Shown here: positions 35,503 through 51,867 of the stretch, one piece after another
Position numbering within the stretch: position 1 is the first letter of the stretch
How the letters are laid out: every line of letters starts with the position of its first letter
NCBI GenBank assembly: GCA_944470555.2
Contig: OX104134.1
Span: 68,938,678-69,002,677 of the forward strand
Source of the DNA: Heterobilharzia americana
Lineage: Eukaryota > Platyhelminthes > Trematoda > Strigeidida > Schistosomatidae
Length of the DNA: 64,000 bases
Direction: 5' to 3'
Translations under genes and position numbers: made by a program
The notes under the pieces: generated by a model
What the model was told of the DNA's origin: nothing
The model's database searches: none
Seen by the model: the letters and a program-made list of their open reading frames with translations, nothing else

Positions 35503-35759
35503 TTTGTAAAACGGGTATTAATTATAACTACTTCTTGATATACTTATAATTCTACATTATTGTACTAGATCGAATTGTTCGATCTCTATTAGCATACGGG
35601 CTCCCATGCGGATGCCTCGGTATTACCTGAATATTCATTATAGTAGTTTACTTTATACTATTAGTACTAGTAGTGATGATCACTGCAATCACTTTTGAAT
35701 TATCGTTTTAACGTCATGTATGACCTTTCAACAACTAACAGTTTTATTTCAACCTTATA

Positions 35760-36560
35760 CACTTAATGAGAGATATGTTGATGAAATAACTGTAGTATAC
35801 GCCAAGCAGGAAGATGTGACACATTTGTTAGAAAGTAATAATAATACCTTAGACAATATACATTTGACATCTAAGCAAGAGAAATATAACTAACTGCCGT
35901 TCTTGAGTAGGGGGGAAGATGGTTCAATAATACCATCGGTTTGCAGGAAATCAAATTGGACAGGGTAATGCTAATAGCTTTTGTCCAATACACTACAAGC
36001 GGCACTTAATAAAATATCGATGTGAGAAAATTAAGCGTATTTCTACAGTAAATTAAACGAATGATGGCATCAAAATAATAAATGAAACGGTAGAAAATGG
36101 ATATCCATTGAAGTACATAAACCGCTGTAGAAGTCAGTTAGTTTTGAAACCCATATATTCTGTCCCAAACAAAAGCGTTTATCGCAATTTATCATGCATA
36201 CAGGAATCTTCTATGGTAATTTTAAAACAAAGGCTGAGGTCTGCAGTTGGGCATATCTTATTTGAGACAATCAAACCCGTTGTAGCACAGACATCATCAC
36301 TGTAAAAACAACTACTTCACATCTTACTGATTTTATCGGTTAACGTGCATGTGTGTGGACACAGATACATAAGGAGGACTGACCGATATATGTACCTGAG
36401 GATGATGGAACATATAACACAACGGCTACAAACACAGCTGGATTCACAAACGTCAATAGGCGCAGGTGGCAGACAACCACTATCGTTCACTGCAAGAAAA
36501 GTAGTTGGTAAAAATCACATAATTGATAGTAAAACTATTACTATTAATATCCAGTAAGCG
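35760..36560 (+). mobile_element. Degenerate Penelope-like element, 3' half
   Basis: Starts with motif-C-like RYVDEITVVYAKQEDV at 35771 (second Asp replaced by Glu). It then shows LPFLSRGEDGSI and, after frameshifts, an RK.NWTGQC segment, as in PLEs between the RT and nuclease domains. Near 36345-36557 the frame HVCGHRYIRRTDRYMY, MMEHITQRL and later GKNHIIDSKT is a decayed GIY-YIG domain with the usual EHI and tail. Many stops. A 5'-truncated, dead copy, distinct from the 27297-30063 lineage. Confidence 0.65.
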
Positions 36561-36758
36561 ATTCTGTTAGACTTACTGTGCAGTTTTTTCATTGTAACTT
36601 TTAGGAGTGTACACTTCGGGTTTGTTGAAGCGGTTATTATTCTTAAAACTAAGCACCCACTTGATAATCCAAGAGTATTTAGTACATAGGCTATAACTAG
36701 TCTGGTAATATTTATCTTAACCAGTTACTTTCCCTTCTTACTTGAGGGACAAATAGAT

Positions 36759-38345
<1,587 letters not shown>

Positions 38346-38769
38346 ATATAATTACTTTTCCTTCTTCGTTAACTTTCTCTCTTATTGTTACATTTTTATT
38401 GTCATATTTACCTTTCTGCTATTTTCATTACCTTGGCTAGTAAGTATGTGATCAGACGTATGGAAATGCAAGGCACAAATGAATTACATTTTGATTAATT
38501 TGGATGACGTAATTAACCTATCAGGTTGTTTTAAATACAAAACTGTATGTTGGGATTTACGGTTAAGTGCCAAGACAAAATGACAAATATATACCTCTGC
38601 AAAATCTTAATGTGAGTGTATTTCTAGGCATTTATGCTATAGATTTCTTCTTATCCAGAAATATGTCAAGGGAAATATAAAAAAATATGCCTTTTTGTAG
38701 GTTCAACCTCGCCTGGTTAACTAGTTTACTAGTTACTAGCCGGTCCTAAGCCCGGGTAAAGAGGGAAGG

Positions 38770-41574
38770 TTGGGCATAGGGCTAGCAACCCTACCCCGTA
38801 AAACAAATCTAACCGCTAAAGAAACTTCAAAGCACAAACAAAATATAAAAAATGAAAACAAACTTATTCCCCGCTGGAATCGGAGAGGCGAAATGACGCC
38901 AGTTGGTGAAAGCCTTCGGGAAGCCAATTGGCCGATGTGTCTTCTCTCGATGAAAGCGAAAGTAAACGTGGGGACATGGAATGTCCGTACGATGTTTGAA
39001 CCCAGTAAGGCAGCCCAGATTGCAAAGGAGATGAGAAGGTATAACATAGAAGTGCTTGGAATTTGCGAAAGCAGATGGAATGGGAGTGGACTCTCCAAAC
39101 TGTCAACTGGAGAATCAATAATCTACTCCGGTCACCCAGACGCCAACCACGAGCACACTGAGGGAGTGGCTATCATGATGTCCTCAAGAGCATCGAAGGC
39201 TCTCATGCAGTGGGAACCAATCTCCTCCAGGATCATGACAGCAAGATTCAACTCAAAAGGAAGAAAGGTCACAATCATACAATGTTATGCACCTACAAAT
39301 AATGCAGAGCAAGAGAAAAAGGAGGAATTCTACAGACAACTTCAATCAACACTGGACAAGACGTCAGTTGGCGATATCAAAATTCTAATGGGCGACATGA
39401 ATGCCAAACTGGGAGGGGACAACACAGGAAGAGAACTAACCATGGGTCGAGAGGCGCTAGGTGAAATGAATGAGAATGGAGAATTGTTTGCAGAATTCTG
39501 TGCATTCAACGATTTGGTGATTGGAGGCAGTGTGTTCAGGCACAAGGATATCCACAAAGCGACATGGACTTCACCAGATGGACACACTAAAAATCAAATC
39601 GACTTTATCTCAATCTCAAGAAAATGGAGACGCAGTCTACTTAACACAAGGTCAAGAAGAGGAGCAGATGTAGGTTCAGACCACTATCTAGTGCAAGGAA
39701 CCTTCCAAATCAAGTTAAAAGCCTTCAAGGAAGCTGGTGATAGACCTCAATTCAAGTACAACACTCGGAAACTGAAGGATGAAACTACAAAGGAGATCTT
39801 CAAGGCAGCCATCAAGACAAAATGGGAGACATCGAGGGACATCCCTGAAGAAACCTGTGTGGAAGAACACTGGAAGTCTTTGAAAGCTATGTGGAAAGAA
39901 ACCTGCACAACAGTATTAGGAAGGAAGAAGAAAGAAGACAAGGAATGGATCTCGACGGATACCTGGAAGCTGATAGAGGAGAGGAGGATGGTGAAGCAGA
40001 AGATAAACCAGTGCAAGGATGCTCAACGACAAGAGGAACTGAGCACAATGTATAAAACACTGGACAAAGAAGTGAAGAAGAGTGCACGCAAAGACAAAAG
40101 ACACTTCTACGAAACACTGGCAAGTGAAGCAGAACAGGCTGCAGGTAAGAGAGACCTGACGACATTGTATCAAATAACCAGGTTGCTATCAGGGAAGAGA
40201 CCAACACAGATGAAACCAATAAAAGATGAAGAAGGAAATTTAATTACAAAAGAAGAGAAACAGAGGAAACGATGGGCCGACCACTTCAAGAAGCTCTTGA
40301 ATCGACCACCACCTGCACTTCGTCCAGAAATACCACCTGCAGCCGCTGAATTACAAGTGAACATAAATCCCCCAACGAAAATGGAAGTCCTGAACGCCAT
40401 AAAGCTACTGAAATGCGGGAAAGCAGCAGGACCAGATGGAATACCGCCAGAAGCACTGAGAACAGATGCAGAGACAACAGCGGACATGCTCACACCACTA
40501 TTGCAGAAGGTGTGGAAGGAAGAGAAGGTACCGGACGATTGGAAGAAGGGTTACCTTGTCAAACTGCCGAAGAAGGGAGACCTCAGTGCTTGCAAGAACT
40601 GGCGCGGAATCACTCTCCTGTCCACCCCAAGTAAAATATTAAGCCGCATCATCCTGGAGAGGCTTAAAGACGCACTGGATTCAAAACTGCGACCGGAACA
40701 GGCAGGCTTCAGGAAGTACAAATCATGTGCTGACCAAATTGCAACACTTCGTATCATCATAGAACAGAGCGTAGAATGGCAATCAGCTCTCTACCTCAAC
40801 TTCATCGACTTTGAGAAGGCCTTTGACAGCGTCGACCGAGAAGTAATTTGGAAACTGCTTCAATACTACGGAGTACCGCAAACCTTTATCCGCCTCATTC
40901 AACAACTATATGAAGATGCCACATGCCAAGTAATCCACAATGGGAAGCTCAGTGATGCCTTTGAAGTGAAGACAGGAGTGAAACAAGGTTGCCTACTATC
41001 CCCCATGATATTCCTTATTGTGGTGGACTGGATCATGCAGCAAACAGTAGGCAGCGAGAAGAGGGGGATACACTGGACGACGGAAAAGAACCTAGAAGAC
41101 TTGGATTTCGCCGATGACTTATGCCTAATGTCACATAAACTTGAAGATCTGCAGGCAAAAACTAACAAGTTGACAGAAGAGGCAGCGAAGACGGGACTTC
41201 AGGTGAATATAGAGAAGACAGAAGTGATGAAGATACCGCACCACCACCATCAACAACAACAACAACAAACTCCAATCACCGTCAACGGGAGAAACTTGAA
41301 GGAAGTAACCTCCTTCACTTATCTAGGAAGCACTGTTTCAACTACAGGCGGGACGGACGAGGACGTCAAAGTCAGAATCGGAAAAGCAAGACAGGCGTTC
41401 ATTAGCCTGAAACCAGTGTGGAGATCTTCTGCACTCAGCATCTGGAACAAGATACGGATTTTCAACACCAACGTCAAGTCAGTGCTCTTGTATGGCTCAG
41501 AGACTTGGCGCGTCACGAAAGGATTTCCAATAAACTACAGACATTCATCAACAACTGCTTACGCTCGCTGCTGA
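38770..41574 (+). CDS. RTE-like endonuclease/reverse transcriptase
   Basis: Open for 934 codons; the first ATG is at 38893 (MTPVGESL), and upstream frame may be untranslated. Endonuclease (about residues 60-315): VGTWNVRTM, GICESRW with the catalytic Glu, GDMNAKLG, and GSDHYLVQ with the terminal Asp-His. A long basic linker follows to about 520, then the RT (about 540-830): KAAGPDGIPPEAL, FIDFEKAFDSVDR near 678, GVKQGCLLSPMIF, and the catalytic FADD at 780-783. A His/Gln run (HHHHQQQQQQ) sits near 825-840, then YLGSTVSTTGG and LLYGSETWRVT. All catalytic residues are present. The end (after ETWRVTKG) is out of frame: a one-base shift near 41516-41521 moves the true C-terminus to the next frame. 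The protein would act in cis on its own RNA at the nicked target. Confidence 0.92.
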   Translation: MGIGLATLPRKTNLTAKETSKHKQNIKNENKLIPRWNRRGEMTPVGESLREANWPMCLLSMKAKVNVGTWNVRTMFEPSKAAQIAKEMRRYNIEVLGICESRWNGSGLSKLSTGESIIYSGHPDANHEHTEGVAIMMSSRASKALMQWEPISSRIMTARFNSKGRKVTIIQCYAPTNNAEQEKKEEFYRQLQSTLDKTSVGDIKILMGDMNAKLGGDNTGRELTMGREALGEMNENGELFAEFCAFNDLVIGGSVFRHKDIHKATWTSPDGHTKNQIDFISISRKWRRSLLNTRSRRGADVGSDHYLVQGTFQIKLKAFKEAGDRPQFKYNTRKLKDETTKEIFKAAIKTKWETSRDIPEETCVEEHWKSLKAMWKETCTTVLGRKKKEDKEWISTDTWKLIEERRMVKQKINQCKDAQRQEELSTMYKTLDKEVKKSARKDKRHFYETLASEAEQAAGKRDLTTLYQITRLLSGKRPTQMKPIKDEEGNLITKEEKQRKRWADHFKKLLNRPPPALRPEIPPAAAELQVNINPPTKMEVLNAIKLLKCGKAAGPDGIPPEALRTDAETTADMLTPLLQKVWKEEKVPDDWKKGYLVKLPKKGDLSACKNWRGITLLSTPSKILSRIILERLKDALDSKLRPEQAGFRKYKSCADQIATLRIIIEQSVEWQSALYLNFIDFEKAFDSVDREVIWKLLQYYGVPQTFIRLIQQLYEDATCQVIHNGKLSDAFEVKTGVKQGCLLSPMIFLIVVDWIMQQTVGSEKRGIHWTTEKNLEDLDFADDLCLMSHKLEDLQAKTNKLTEEAAKTGLQVNIEKTEVMKIPHHHHQQQQQQTPITVNGRNLKEVTSFTYLGSTVSTTGGTDEDVKVRIGKARQAFISLKPVWRSSALSIWNKIRIFNTNVKSVLLYGSETWRVTKGFPINYRHSSTTAYARC

Positions 41575-41906
41575 AGATCAGATGGCCAGAAAAAATAAGC
41601 AACAAGGAACTCTGGGAACGAACCAACCAAGAACCTATCACGCAACAAATATGCAGGAGGAAGTGGAGATGGATTGGCCATGCACTGAGAAGGCCGACTG
41701 AGGACATCACGCGTCAGGCCCTCGAGTGGAATCCCCATGGGAAGCGACGAGTTGGACGTCCGAGGGTGACATGGAGGAGGTCATGCGAGGAGGAAATGAG
41801 AGCTTCTGGGCTGTCGTGGAACCAGGTTCAAAAGATCTCAGAGAACAGAGGTCACTGGAGGCGTGCTACTGAAGCCCTATGTTCCACTAGGAACCCAAGG
41901 GACTAA
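41520..41906 (+). CDS. C-terminus of the RTE-like protein, frameshifted
   Basis: Continues the previous frame after the one-base shift: RISNKLQTFINNCLRSLLKI, then ICRRKWRWIGHALRRPTED and GRPRVTWRRSCEEEM, ending CSTRNPRD and TAA directly at the (TAA)n tail. The frame is open from 41418, but only the part from about 41520 corresponds to protein. The R/K-W-R-W-IGH pattern is a family C-terminal signature; function unknown, probably RNA binding (inference). Only this shift keeps the copy from full coding capacity. Confidence 0.88.
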   Translation, partial: RISNKLQTFINNCLRSLLKIRWPEKISNKELWERTNQEPITQQICRRKWRWIGHALRRPTEDITRQALEWNPHGKRRVGRPRVTWRRSCEEEMRASGLSWNQVQKISENRGHWRRATEALCSTRNPRD

Positions 41907-42185
41907 TAATAATAATAATAATTTTTGTAGGTTCACTTAATACTTGACAGTGAGCTTAAAATTAGTTGTTTTGTGAAGATTGAAGTTAGGATGCAAAAAT
42001 ATTGGAGAAATCGCCTGTTTGCGTGACACTCCGCTTTCTAACAACTAGAAGTGAATTCTTCAGGCTTTTGATCTATATTTAAATCTCTTGCAAAAGACCT
42101 CATCATTTTTACATTTATGAAAGCTTTAGCAGAGATTAGAAAGTATTTTTATCAGAAAACGTTTTGTTCTTATTTTAGTTCAAAG

Positions 42186-43550
<1,365 letters not shown>

Positions 43551-43559
43551 ATATGCCTT

Positions 43560-43772
43560 CATTTGAGTGACTGATTGATACTCAAATCTAGTATTCATCA
43601 CTTTAAACATCATAGTGTAACTCCGTAACCTAGTGAACAATACTGTGACATTTGTGGCTGTGAGTGCTAGGTTTGAGTATCAATGGGAACATCAATAAGA
43701 ACTGTCTAATATACATATGCAGTTGAAGAGTCCCAAACGAGATGAAACGTGGTTCTTAGATTCTATCGGTAG
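43560..43772 (+). mobile_element. Decayed SINE with hammerhead motif
   Basis: The head has GTAACCTAGTGAACAATAC and box-B-like TAGGTTTGAGTATC (43665-43682). The right end at 43711-43765 reads ATATGCAGTTGAAGAG, TCCCAAACGAGATGAAACG and TTCTTAGATTCTATCGG: the Sm-alpha hammerhead with a preserved GAAAC box but CTGATGAG changed to TTGAAGAG. A second, minus-strand tRNA-like head lies immediately to the left (43560-43630). Confidence 0.6.
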
Positions 43773-43779
43773 ACAATGT

Positions 43780-46618
43780 TCATTATAAGCTGAATCAAAT
43801 AGTTCAGATACTAAGCTATTGTTTCCTTTCCTAAGGTGCTATTCCTACTAGGAGGTCATGCACAAACATGAAGAACCAGGAAATTATTTGCAGCCATATT
43901 TATAGTTGACAGTAGGAATTTATCCTTCACTAAACTAATTGGCACATATATATAACTATAAAAGATGGGAAGGAAGTTATCCAAAAAATATCCTTTATTA
44001 CCCCGACTAGTTTTAAGCTATAATTGGATTGGTCAAACAATTCAGACATGTGTTATGTTACTTACCGTCACCCACCTTTAGTTTGTCTTTTATTCAGAAG
44101 TGTACAAATGGAAATCATATCCAGAGGGGTTAAGACCAACAGTGAGTATGGTGTTACAAATTGGTACACCAGAGAATTGACATCTCAGTTTGTTATTTTC
44201 TCGTATCCAAATGAAAGATACATTTAGTGCTATGACTTATGATTGGGGACAACAGCACTGACGAGTCGCAAACAGAACGAAATGTGCATCTTGGATTCCC
44301 ACCTTAACTGCTTTTCATTCGCAATACTAAAAGTTACATTTTTTTTGTCTTCCTTTTTGGCCAATATAAACACAGCTATAAGCCAAAAGTGTGAAAGGAG
44401 CAATACGTTCAAGAGAAATGTTGCATCAGCATAAATGAAGGTGAGTAGGGACGCGTAAGAATGGAAAAAGATACATGTGTGTTTATCCGCATTCACATAT
44501 GTGATCGTATTCAGCTGAACCTAATATCGGACAAAGAGATAAATTATATTGTTTACTATAATCGTTTATTTTTTATTCCCTCGGCTGATTTTCTCAGCTT
44601 TGCCAGAAGGCATATATTATAGTAGATTCATCGCTTATTGGTGAGCATTGAAGTTTTCTGGTTTCTAGCAAAGTTCTTCCCACACACACGTGAATACTGA
44701 ATCACTTGTGTAGACAAACCTGACTGATATCTATGAGACCATTTAGTTTCATCGTTATTATATTTTTTTTGGAGTGACTTTAACAGTGATGTTTTATTCA
44801 AGGTTCTGGACAGCCGTGACTAGTAACCAGGTAGCTTTCATCCCTGAATAAGAAACTATTACTTATTCTCATTATTTGAAGAGTTTACCTAATGTAAATT
44901 TCTGACTGTGAGCTATCGTCCTAAGGACTATAATACACTCTAAGTATACTGTGTGAGCGACGGAGAGTACCCAATTTCATAATGTCTAGTTTTAGTTGCA
45001 ACAATCCAGGAGACTTACACACATTGCTGCAGAGTGCCAAAAACATGGGATTCACGTCCAGGGCTATCTGCCAGCTACTTCGACCAACCAACAACACCCA
45101 ACGTATATTTGACGTTCAATTTACTCTTCTCCTAATTTGAACACGTTCTACAATAAATTCTTATTATTTTGGCTATTTTTATATTGTTACAAGTCAACAA
45201 GCAAAGAGATATGATCAATTCATACCATTACAGCTTATCAGTTGGATGAATAAGTTACTGAGAAGCTTTCCTATCCTTAAATTTAACTATTTATTAACTG
45301 GCATAGAATCCTATGAAAGCATGGAAGGAACACCTTGTGTTTGCAATAAATGAAACTAGTATTCTTGCCGTTTTTCCAACTCTTCCAAGTCACATAAGAA
45401 TACGTGCAACACACTGATTTGTCGTGTAATTCAGTTTTTGTTGCCTGAGTAGTGAAATTCACTATTTGACTAGCCCTAAAGACTAACGATACAGATAGAC
45501 AGATAAACGTGGATACTAGCAAAAGAGAAGAGCAGCTTAAGTTGGGTTGTTTTTAACGTTATAGAAGAAGGAGGTGAACGGAATAACAGTTAGAAACTTA
45601 TGAACTGGTCCCGTCTTTCCGTGTGGTCATTTATAGTTACTTTTCACTAAGTGGTACTTAAACTAACATCTAGTGTTGTGTCAGTTAGTAGCTAGACATG
45701 AGTGATACACTTCACAGTCACGTAAGCTGGTACATGTTTAGAACCTCATTAATTGGTGTTATTTTCTCCAGTATTACTATATACAATATCCTGAAGTGAC
45801 TAATGATGATGGTTTCATCACATCGAAATGTGCTCAGTAACCACATGCATTTTCGTGCTGTAGGCAGTTGACCAAGACCGGGGTAGGTGGACGTGGCTTG
45901 AACAACGACCGGCTGATTAAAATTCAGGTGCCCAAACCAATGGACCACAGCTCCACAAACCTAGTAGGGAACAGGCTGGGTTGTTGTGCATTGCAGTCGT
46001 TCTCTGATTGACAGTTGGATAGCTTCCCACTGACAGAGATTGTACAACTTGGTGGATGTCAAACTGGCCTGGCCTGTGATCCACGAATGTAGTAATATGG
46101 TTTGTACGCCGTTCTTAGAGTAACTGGCTAAACTGATTGCTCATGTAACCACAAAATTTAAGAGTGTGGATAAGAACCTGGAGTGGCCTGACTTTGCAGA
46201 CAGAACCACCAATCAATGGAGTTTTACGTTAGTAATGGAAAAAAAATTACGCATAAGTTCCAACCTCTTTTTTTAACCTGGCTTTAGTCTATAAATAAGT
46301 CATGTTTCATTCACGCGGGAGGTTAGCTGGCGTGAAGTATGTTATATTTCTCTATCCATCTGTCCGTCAAGTAGTTGGGGGAACACAAAAAATAGCATTT
46401 ATAAAAGAAAGATTTTATCTACAATTCAGTCAGTCAATTAATCAATAAGCCAATGATTATGTATCAAGATGAATTTTAATATTCTTTATTTATTCAATAA
46501 ACTTCTCCAATGAATTATTCCCGAACCCTTTCAGCAACCACCACCACCATAAGTATCTTTTTTGTTATCAAAGTATCACAATTCCTAATCAATCCTTAAG
46601 TAAACAGAATAATGGGAA

Positions 46619-46666
<48 letters not shown>

Positions 46667-47600
46667 TCAAAACATGAAGTTTGACAAATAGGGATAATAA
46701 GAATGAAGGAAAAAAAGAACGTCTAATCTGAATATGAAGAATAAGTTTTGATATGAGAAAGGGATGTTTAATAGTAATCATAGGGATAAAACTGATTTGC
46801 AGCGCCATTGGGCGGTTGGGCGAGTAAGGAAAACAACACCATTTACCGGTACGTTTGAATTTTTAATAGAAGGGCATCACTCGATGAAGTCTATTAGCCA
46901 TGGAGTAAAACAGTCAATCTGAAGAAAATTAAACTGCCTTCACGAATATCTCAATCCAAATTTCATATGGTTACGGAATCCCATCTAGTTCATCAGCCTG
47001 TATAGACTTGACAAAATATCAGATTTTTTCAGAGTTGGATTAGATTATAACCGTCCGAACCTTACTTGTTACGAATGTCCACGAAAAGGTGGCTTACACA
47101 GTGGAACGTTCAGAAACATCCTGATTTGATTTTTTTTTAACGCTTGGATTCTGTTGCAATATATATTCTTATAAAGAAGTGGATTAGAGTCTTGAGCTTC
47201 AAGGTGGAATAATATTAATAATGAGCCATCTACTGCGTTTAGCCTTTTACCTAAATAAATACCTAATACTTAAGCATAATAGTGATTATAATTATAACGC
47301 GGAAAAGTTTTTCGCTGTAGTCAAGTGGTAGCGGAATAACGCACTTCTCTATGTGCTTTAAAGTGACCGAATAGTCACACACATCAACCTGTATCATAAA
47401 AAGCGAGATGTCAAAGCTTGTGTAATGTTTGTTGTGCACAACAGGGCCACATTAGTTGGGTCAACCGATTTACATGCATATGAGGTTACATGTACAGACA
47501 GATTTGAACAGCCATAGCACTGCATATTCGTTCCTAGCATTTTTACTAAATCATTGTAAGCGGCACTGGTTAGAATCAGTAAAAGAACACCAGTTTCTTT
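43780..47600. other. A+T-rich sequence, no supported gene
   Basis: Open stretches (44024-44227 plus; 44230-44496, 45283-45522 and 45718-45948 minus) lack recognisable domains and convincing splice signals. The segment about 45860-46210 is less A+T-rich and may be an undescribed repeat. A tRNA-like trace (GTCAAGTGGTAGCGG) occurs near 47325. Confidence 0.3.
46624..46664. repeat. (TA)n microsatellite
   Basis: About 41 bp. Confidence 0.96.
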
Positions 47601-47609
47601 ACGACCTCA

Positions 47610-48957
<1,348 letters not shown>

Positions 48958-48999
48958 TCTATGACGTCAGATGCGCTTCGCTAATGAGTACCAGCAAGC

Positions 49000-50350
49000 A
49001 CGAAACCTTAATGAAGCTGGTGTTCATGCCATATGACTCTAAACATTTAACAACAAAATAACGTGCACTACAGTGTCATATCACTCCTTTTAATGGTGGC
49101 ACTGCTAGACCTGGTCGGTAGATTTTGACCAGTGTAATCACCGAGGATTAGACGACTGCATAGGTTATTTACTGGTGACCAACTTGTTGATGTCACTTTT
49201 CTAGTGTTTCACCAGTCCCTGTAATGGCAGTGGTAAAACGTTACCTGTTGATGTTTCAACTGCTTGAAGTCATTCTTGAATACAGAAAGAATATATAGAT
49301 ATGTGATTCAATTAACTGAGGCAAACTTGCTGCATTTGGTTACTTTTCGACTGACTGTTTTTGTTAAGGGAAACCGATAGCTGTATCCTGCAGCCAAATG
49401 TGTAGACATCCTGTATTCGATGGGCAATTCTTTTATTATTCGCTTTTCTTTCCAGAATTTAAGTGCATTATAAGGGCCTAAGAGTTTGAGTGCATAATTT
49501 ATTGATTTGCTGAAAGTTAATCATTATGGAAGAAATGTATACGGTTCCACTGTCAAGATGCCTATTGCAAAAAGCAATGATATTTACAGGTTATGTGTTT
49601 TATTTCTGAAGTAACACTGACACTTTCTTCCTTCTGTCTTGCTTCCTTGAGTGAGAGAAAAGTCTTCATTGTGATTTCATTGGTTTGTTAACAGTGTTTA
49701 GTCACTCTGTCAGAGTAGCCAACCAATGGTTAATACTCTTGACATAGTAGACTCATTCCTTGTAGCATTTACCTGTTGCACCCATTGGTCAACAAAGTTC
49801 TACTTGGTTAACTTACTGTTCTTTTGGAAGACTGGCGGGCTTGATTCTCCTAAAGTTATTTCATTGTAGGAAGTTCCGTGGAGAAACTACTGTTCTTGTT
49901 TCCCCGGCAGAGGTTACAGTAGTATCACTATCGAAACTGAAGTTACTAATGGAGTGCATCAGAATGATATAATTTGCTTTGAACCTTTAAAGCTGAGCGT
50001 TACTCTAAAAGAATAAATGCTCTGAAAGAATACACGTTACAGACAGGATGAGCCACGCAGTTAGAGTGATAACAAAGTCGAATGAACATATTTTGCATAG
50101 TAGTCACAACCCCCTTAATACACATTATATTGTTTCGTTTTTCTCCTAAAAGTGATTGGAATCTGAGTATTCACCACTGATATGTTTGAATAAATCGTTA
50201 AGATACTGCAATATAATGCATAAACCTTTATGAATTTGCTTCCTTACATCCCTAACATCATGTGAAAACTTACTCAAGGTAAGAATAGATTTGTTTACAT
50301 AAGCAGAGGGGCTATCTGAAAGAAAACGGGAGCTATTTAATCTGAAAGTA
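49000..50350. other. A+T-rich sequence, nothing recognised
   Basis: No coding stretch or repeat that I can name between the RTE derivative and the PLE fragment. Confidence 0.3.
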
Positions 50351-50387
50351 TTTATTCATCTCTCAAAAAGGGGACAACTGAAAAGTT

Positions 50388-51394
50388 CAACTGACACTGG
50401 ATGAGATGACTTGAAGTCTAGATACCTGTTAGAATGTGTTGGTTTTCTGTAGACGGTAGTATCTAAACCACCATCTTTCCTTCGTTTTATTCTGCAATCC
50501 AACATAGGTAATTCTCCTTGTTCATTTTCTACTTCGTAAGTGAATTGGATTGCGTTAACTACTGAGTTTATGTGTGTCAAGAAACTGTCGATATGTTCCG
50601 ATTTCAACACTGTAAATGTGTCATCCACATATCGCCACCATATCTTAGGTGTCGGATTATATGTTCGTAAAGCCATATCTTCCCAACTATCCATAAATAT
50701 ATCTGCTACTATAGGGGATATTGGTGATCCCATTGCTACTCCTTCTGTTTGTCCATATATCTTTCCCTGAAACTTGAAGACTGTCGAGGTTAAGCATAAC
50801 TGCACTCCTAACATGATTTCACCAACCGATGCCTTGGTTCTTTGAGTAAGTTGTGAGTCAGTATCTAGTTGATTTCTGACTGCCTCCAGTGCCATATTGA
50901 TTGGTATTTTAGTCTAAAGACTTGTTACGTCAAAACTAACCATTTTTTCATTCTCTTCTATGTGCAGGTCATTAAGTTTTTGTTTCAACTCGTAAGAATT
51001 TACTAGTCTAGAGTTGGAACGGTCTCTAACAGGACGTAATACTGATGCTAAATACTTTGATATCTCATATGTTGGTGTGTTCCGGAAGTCAACTATCGGC
51101 CTAATGGGATAACCTGCTTTATGAACCTTAATAGTACCGTAAATTCTGCTAGGATTACTAGTTTTTGGCATTAAAGTAAACCATTCGGACTTACCTAGAG
51201 ATGGCTTCAGTCGGCGTATCAGATCTGTTGTAGATTTCTTAATTTTATTCATGACAGTATCTATAAGTTTCTTAATCTCTTCATATGGCCCTGTTTGGAT
51301 ATGTTCATCCATTTTTTTAAGATAATCCGATTTGTTCATAACTACTGTTGAGTTACCTTTGTCAGATTTAGCAATTACTATACTATCTACGAAA
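50388..51394 (-). mobile_element. Internal PLE RT fragment flanked by 16-bp TSD
   Basis: GGACAACTGAAAAGTT is present at both edges (50372-50387 and 51395-51410). The insert corresponds, with very few differences, to 28138-29130 of the PLE at 27297-30063: from SIVIAKSDKGNST to the SSHPVSV segment. It lacks the N-terminus, the endonuclease and the element's 3' end. A single T-to-G change gives a stop (TCTTTAG) in motif A after FDVTSL, so two open parts remain (51456-50914 and 50895-50356). Motif C (RYVDDTF) is intact. At the element's 5' edge 10-11 bases (CTACGAAAGGA) are in inverted orientation relative to the full copy, suggesting a tiny 5' inversion. Confidence 0.88.
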
Positions 51395-51867
51395 GGACAA
51401 CTGAAAAGTTTTTCATCTGGAATAAAAGGAAAAGTTGAAGATTCATAGATTTCCATACAATTGATCGATTTGTACCTCTGTGGAAATATAGAACCAACGC
51501 TTTACAGAGGTGTTGTTATCATGAGTAACAAGTGAAGCCTAAGTCTGATAAAGCAGTTGCGTTTTGTTCAAAACGGCAGATTATTATCCCTGTGGCATCA
51601 TCTGATATATCTATCCTACTGTAATAAGGCAATGAAAGTAGCCTCCACATAACTATGTATGTAATTTTGATAGATATGATGCATTTGAATTGAAAGTGTA
51701 AAAAGTGTAATAAGCTTTGGCCTAGCTTGCTTAAAGTTCTAATGAAAAGTCTGGGCCCGTGGGATCAGTCGCAGTGAAAGTGAAGCGTATACTCACAGCT
51801 GACATTTCATGACGGTCTCACTATATCATGAGTTGACAGAAATAGGAATTTGTAAACTATTAGTTTC

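Larger units (their letters stand above)
38706..41921 (+). mobile_element. Near-intact RTE/SR2-like non-LTR retrotransposon with TSD
   Basis: The 14-base TTTTTGTAGGTTCA occurs at 38692-38705 and again at 41922-41935, directly after the (TAA)n tail, so the 3.2-kb insert is a full-length, recent target-primed insertion. The 5' end ACCTCGCC is shared with the copies at 17797 and 59655. It encodes an apurinic-type endonuclease and an RT in one frame, with a single frameshift near the C-terminus. A short untranslated leader and a simple-repeat tail fit the RTE clade, of which SR2 is the schistosome example; clade assignment is from domain order and tail, not a tree. This copy is the best template for reading the broken relatives in the window. 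Confidence 0.93.

Noticed and set aside
38736..41710. Many minus-strand open frames over the RTE element (for example 38736-39098, 39887-40219, 40170-40493)
   Set aside because: Shadows of the long plus-strand endonuclease/RT frame.
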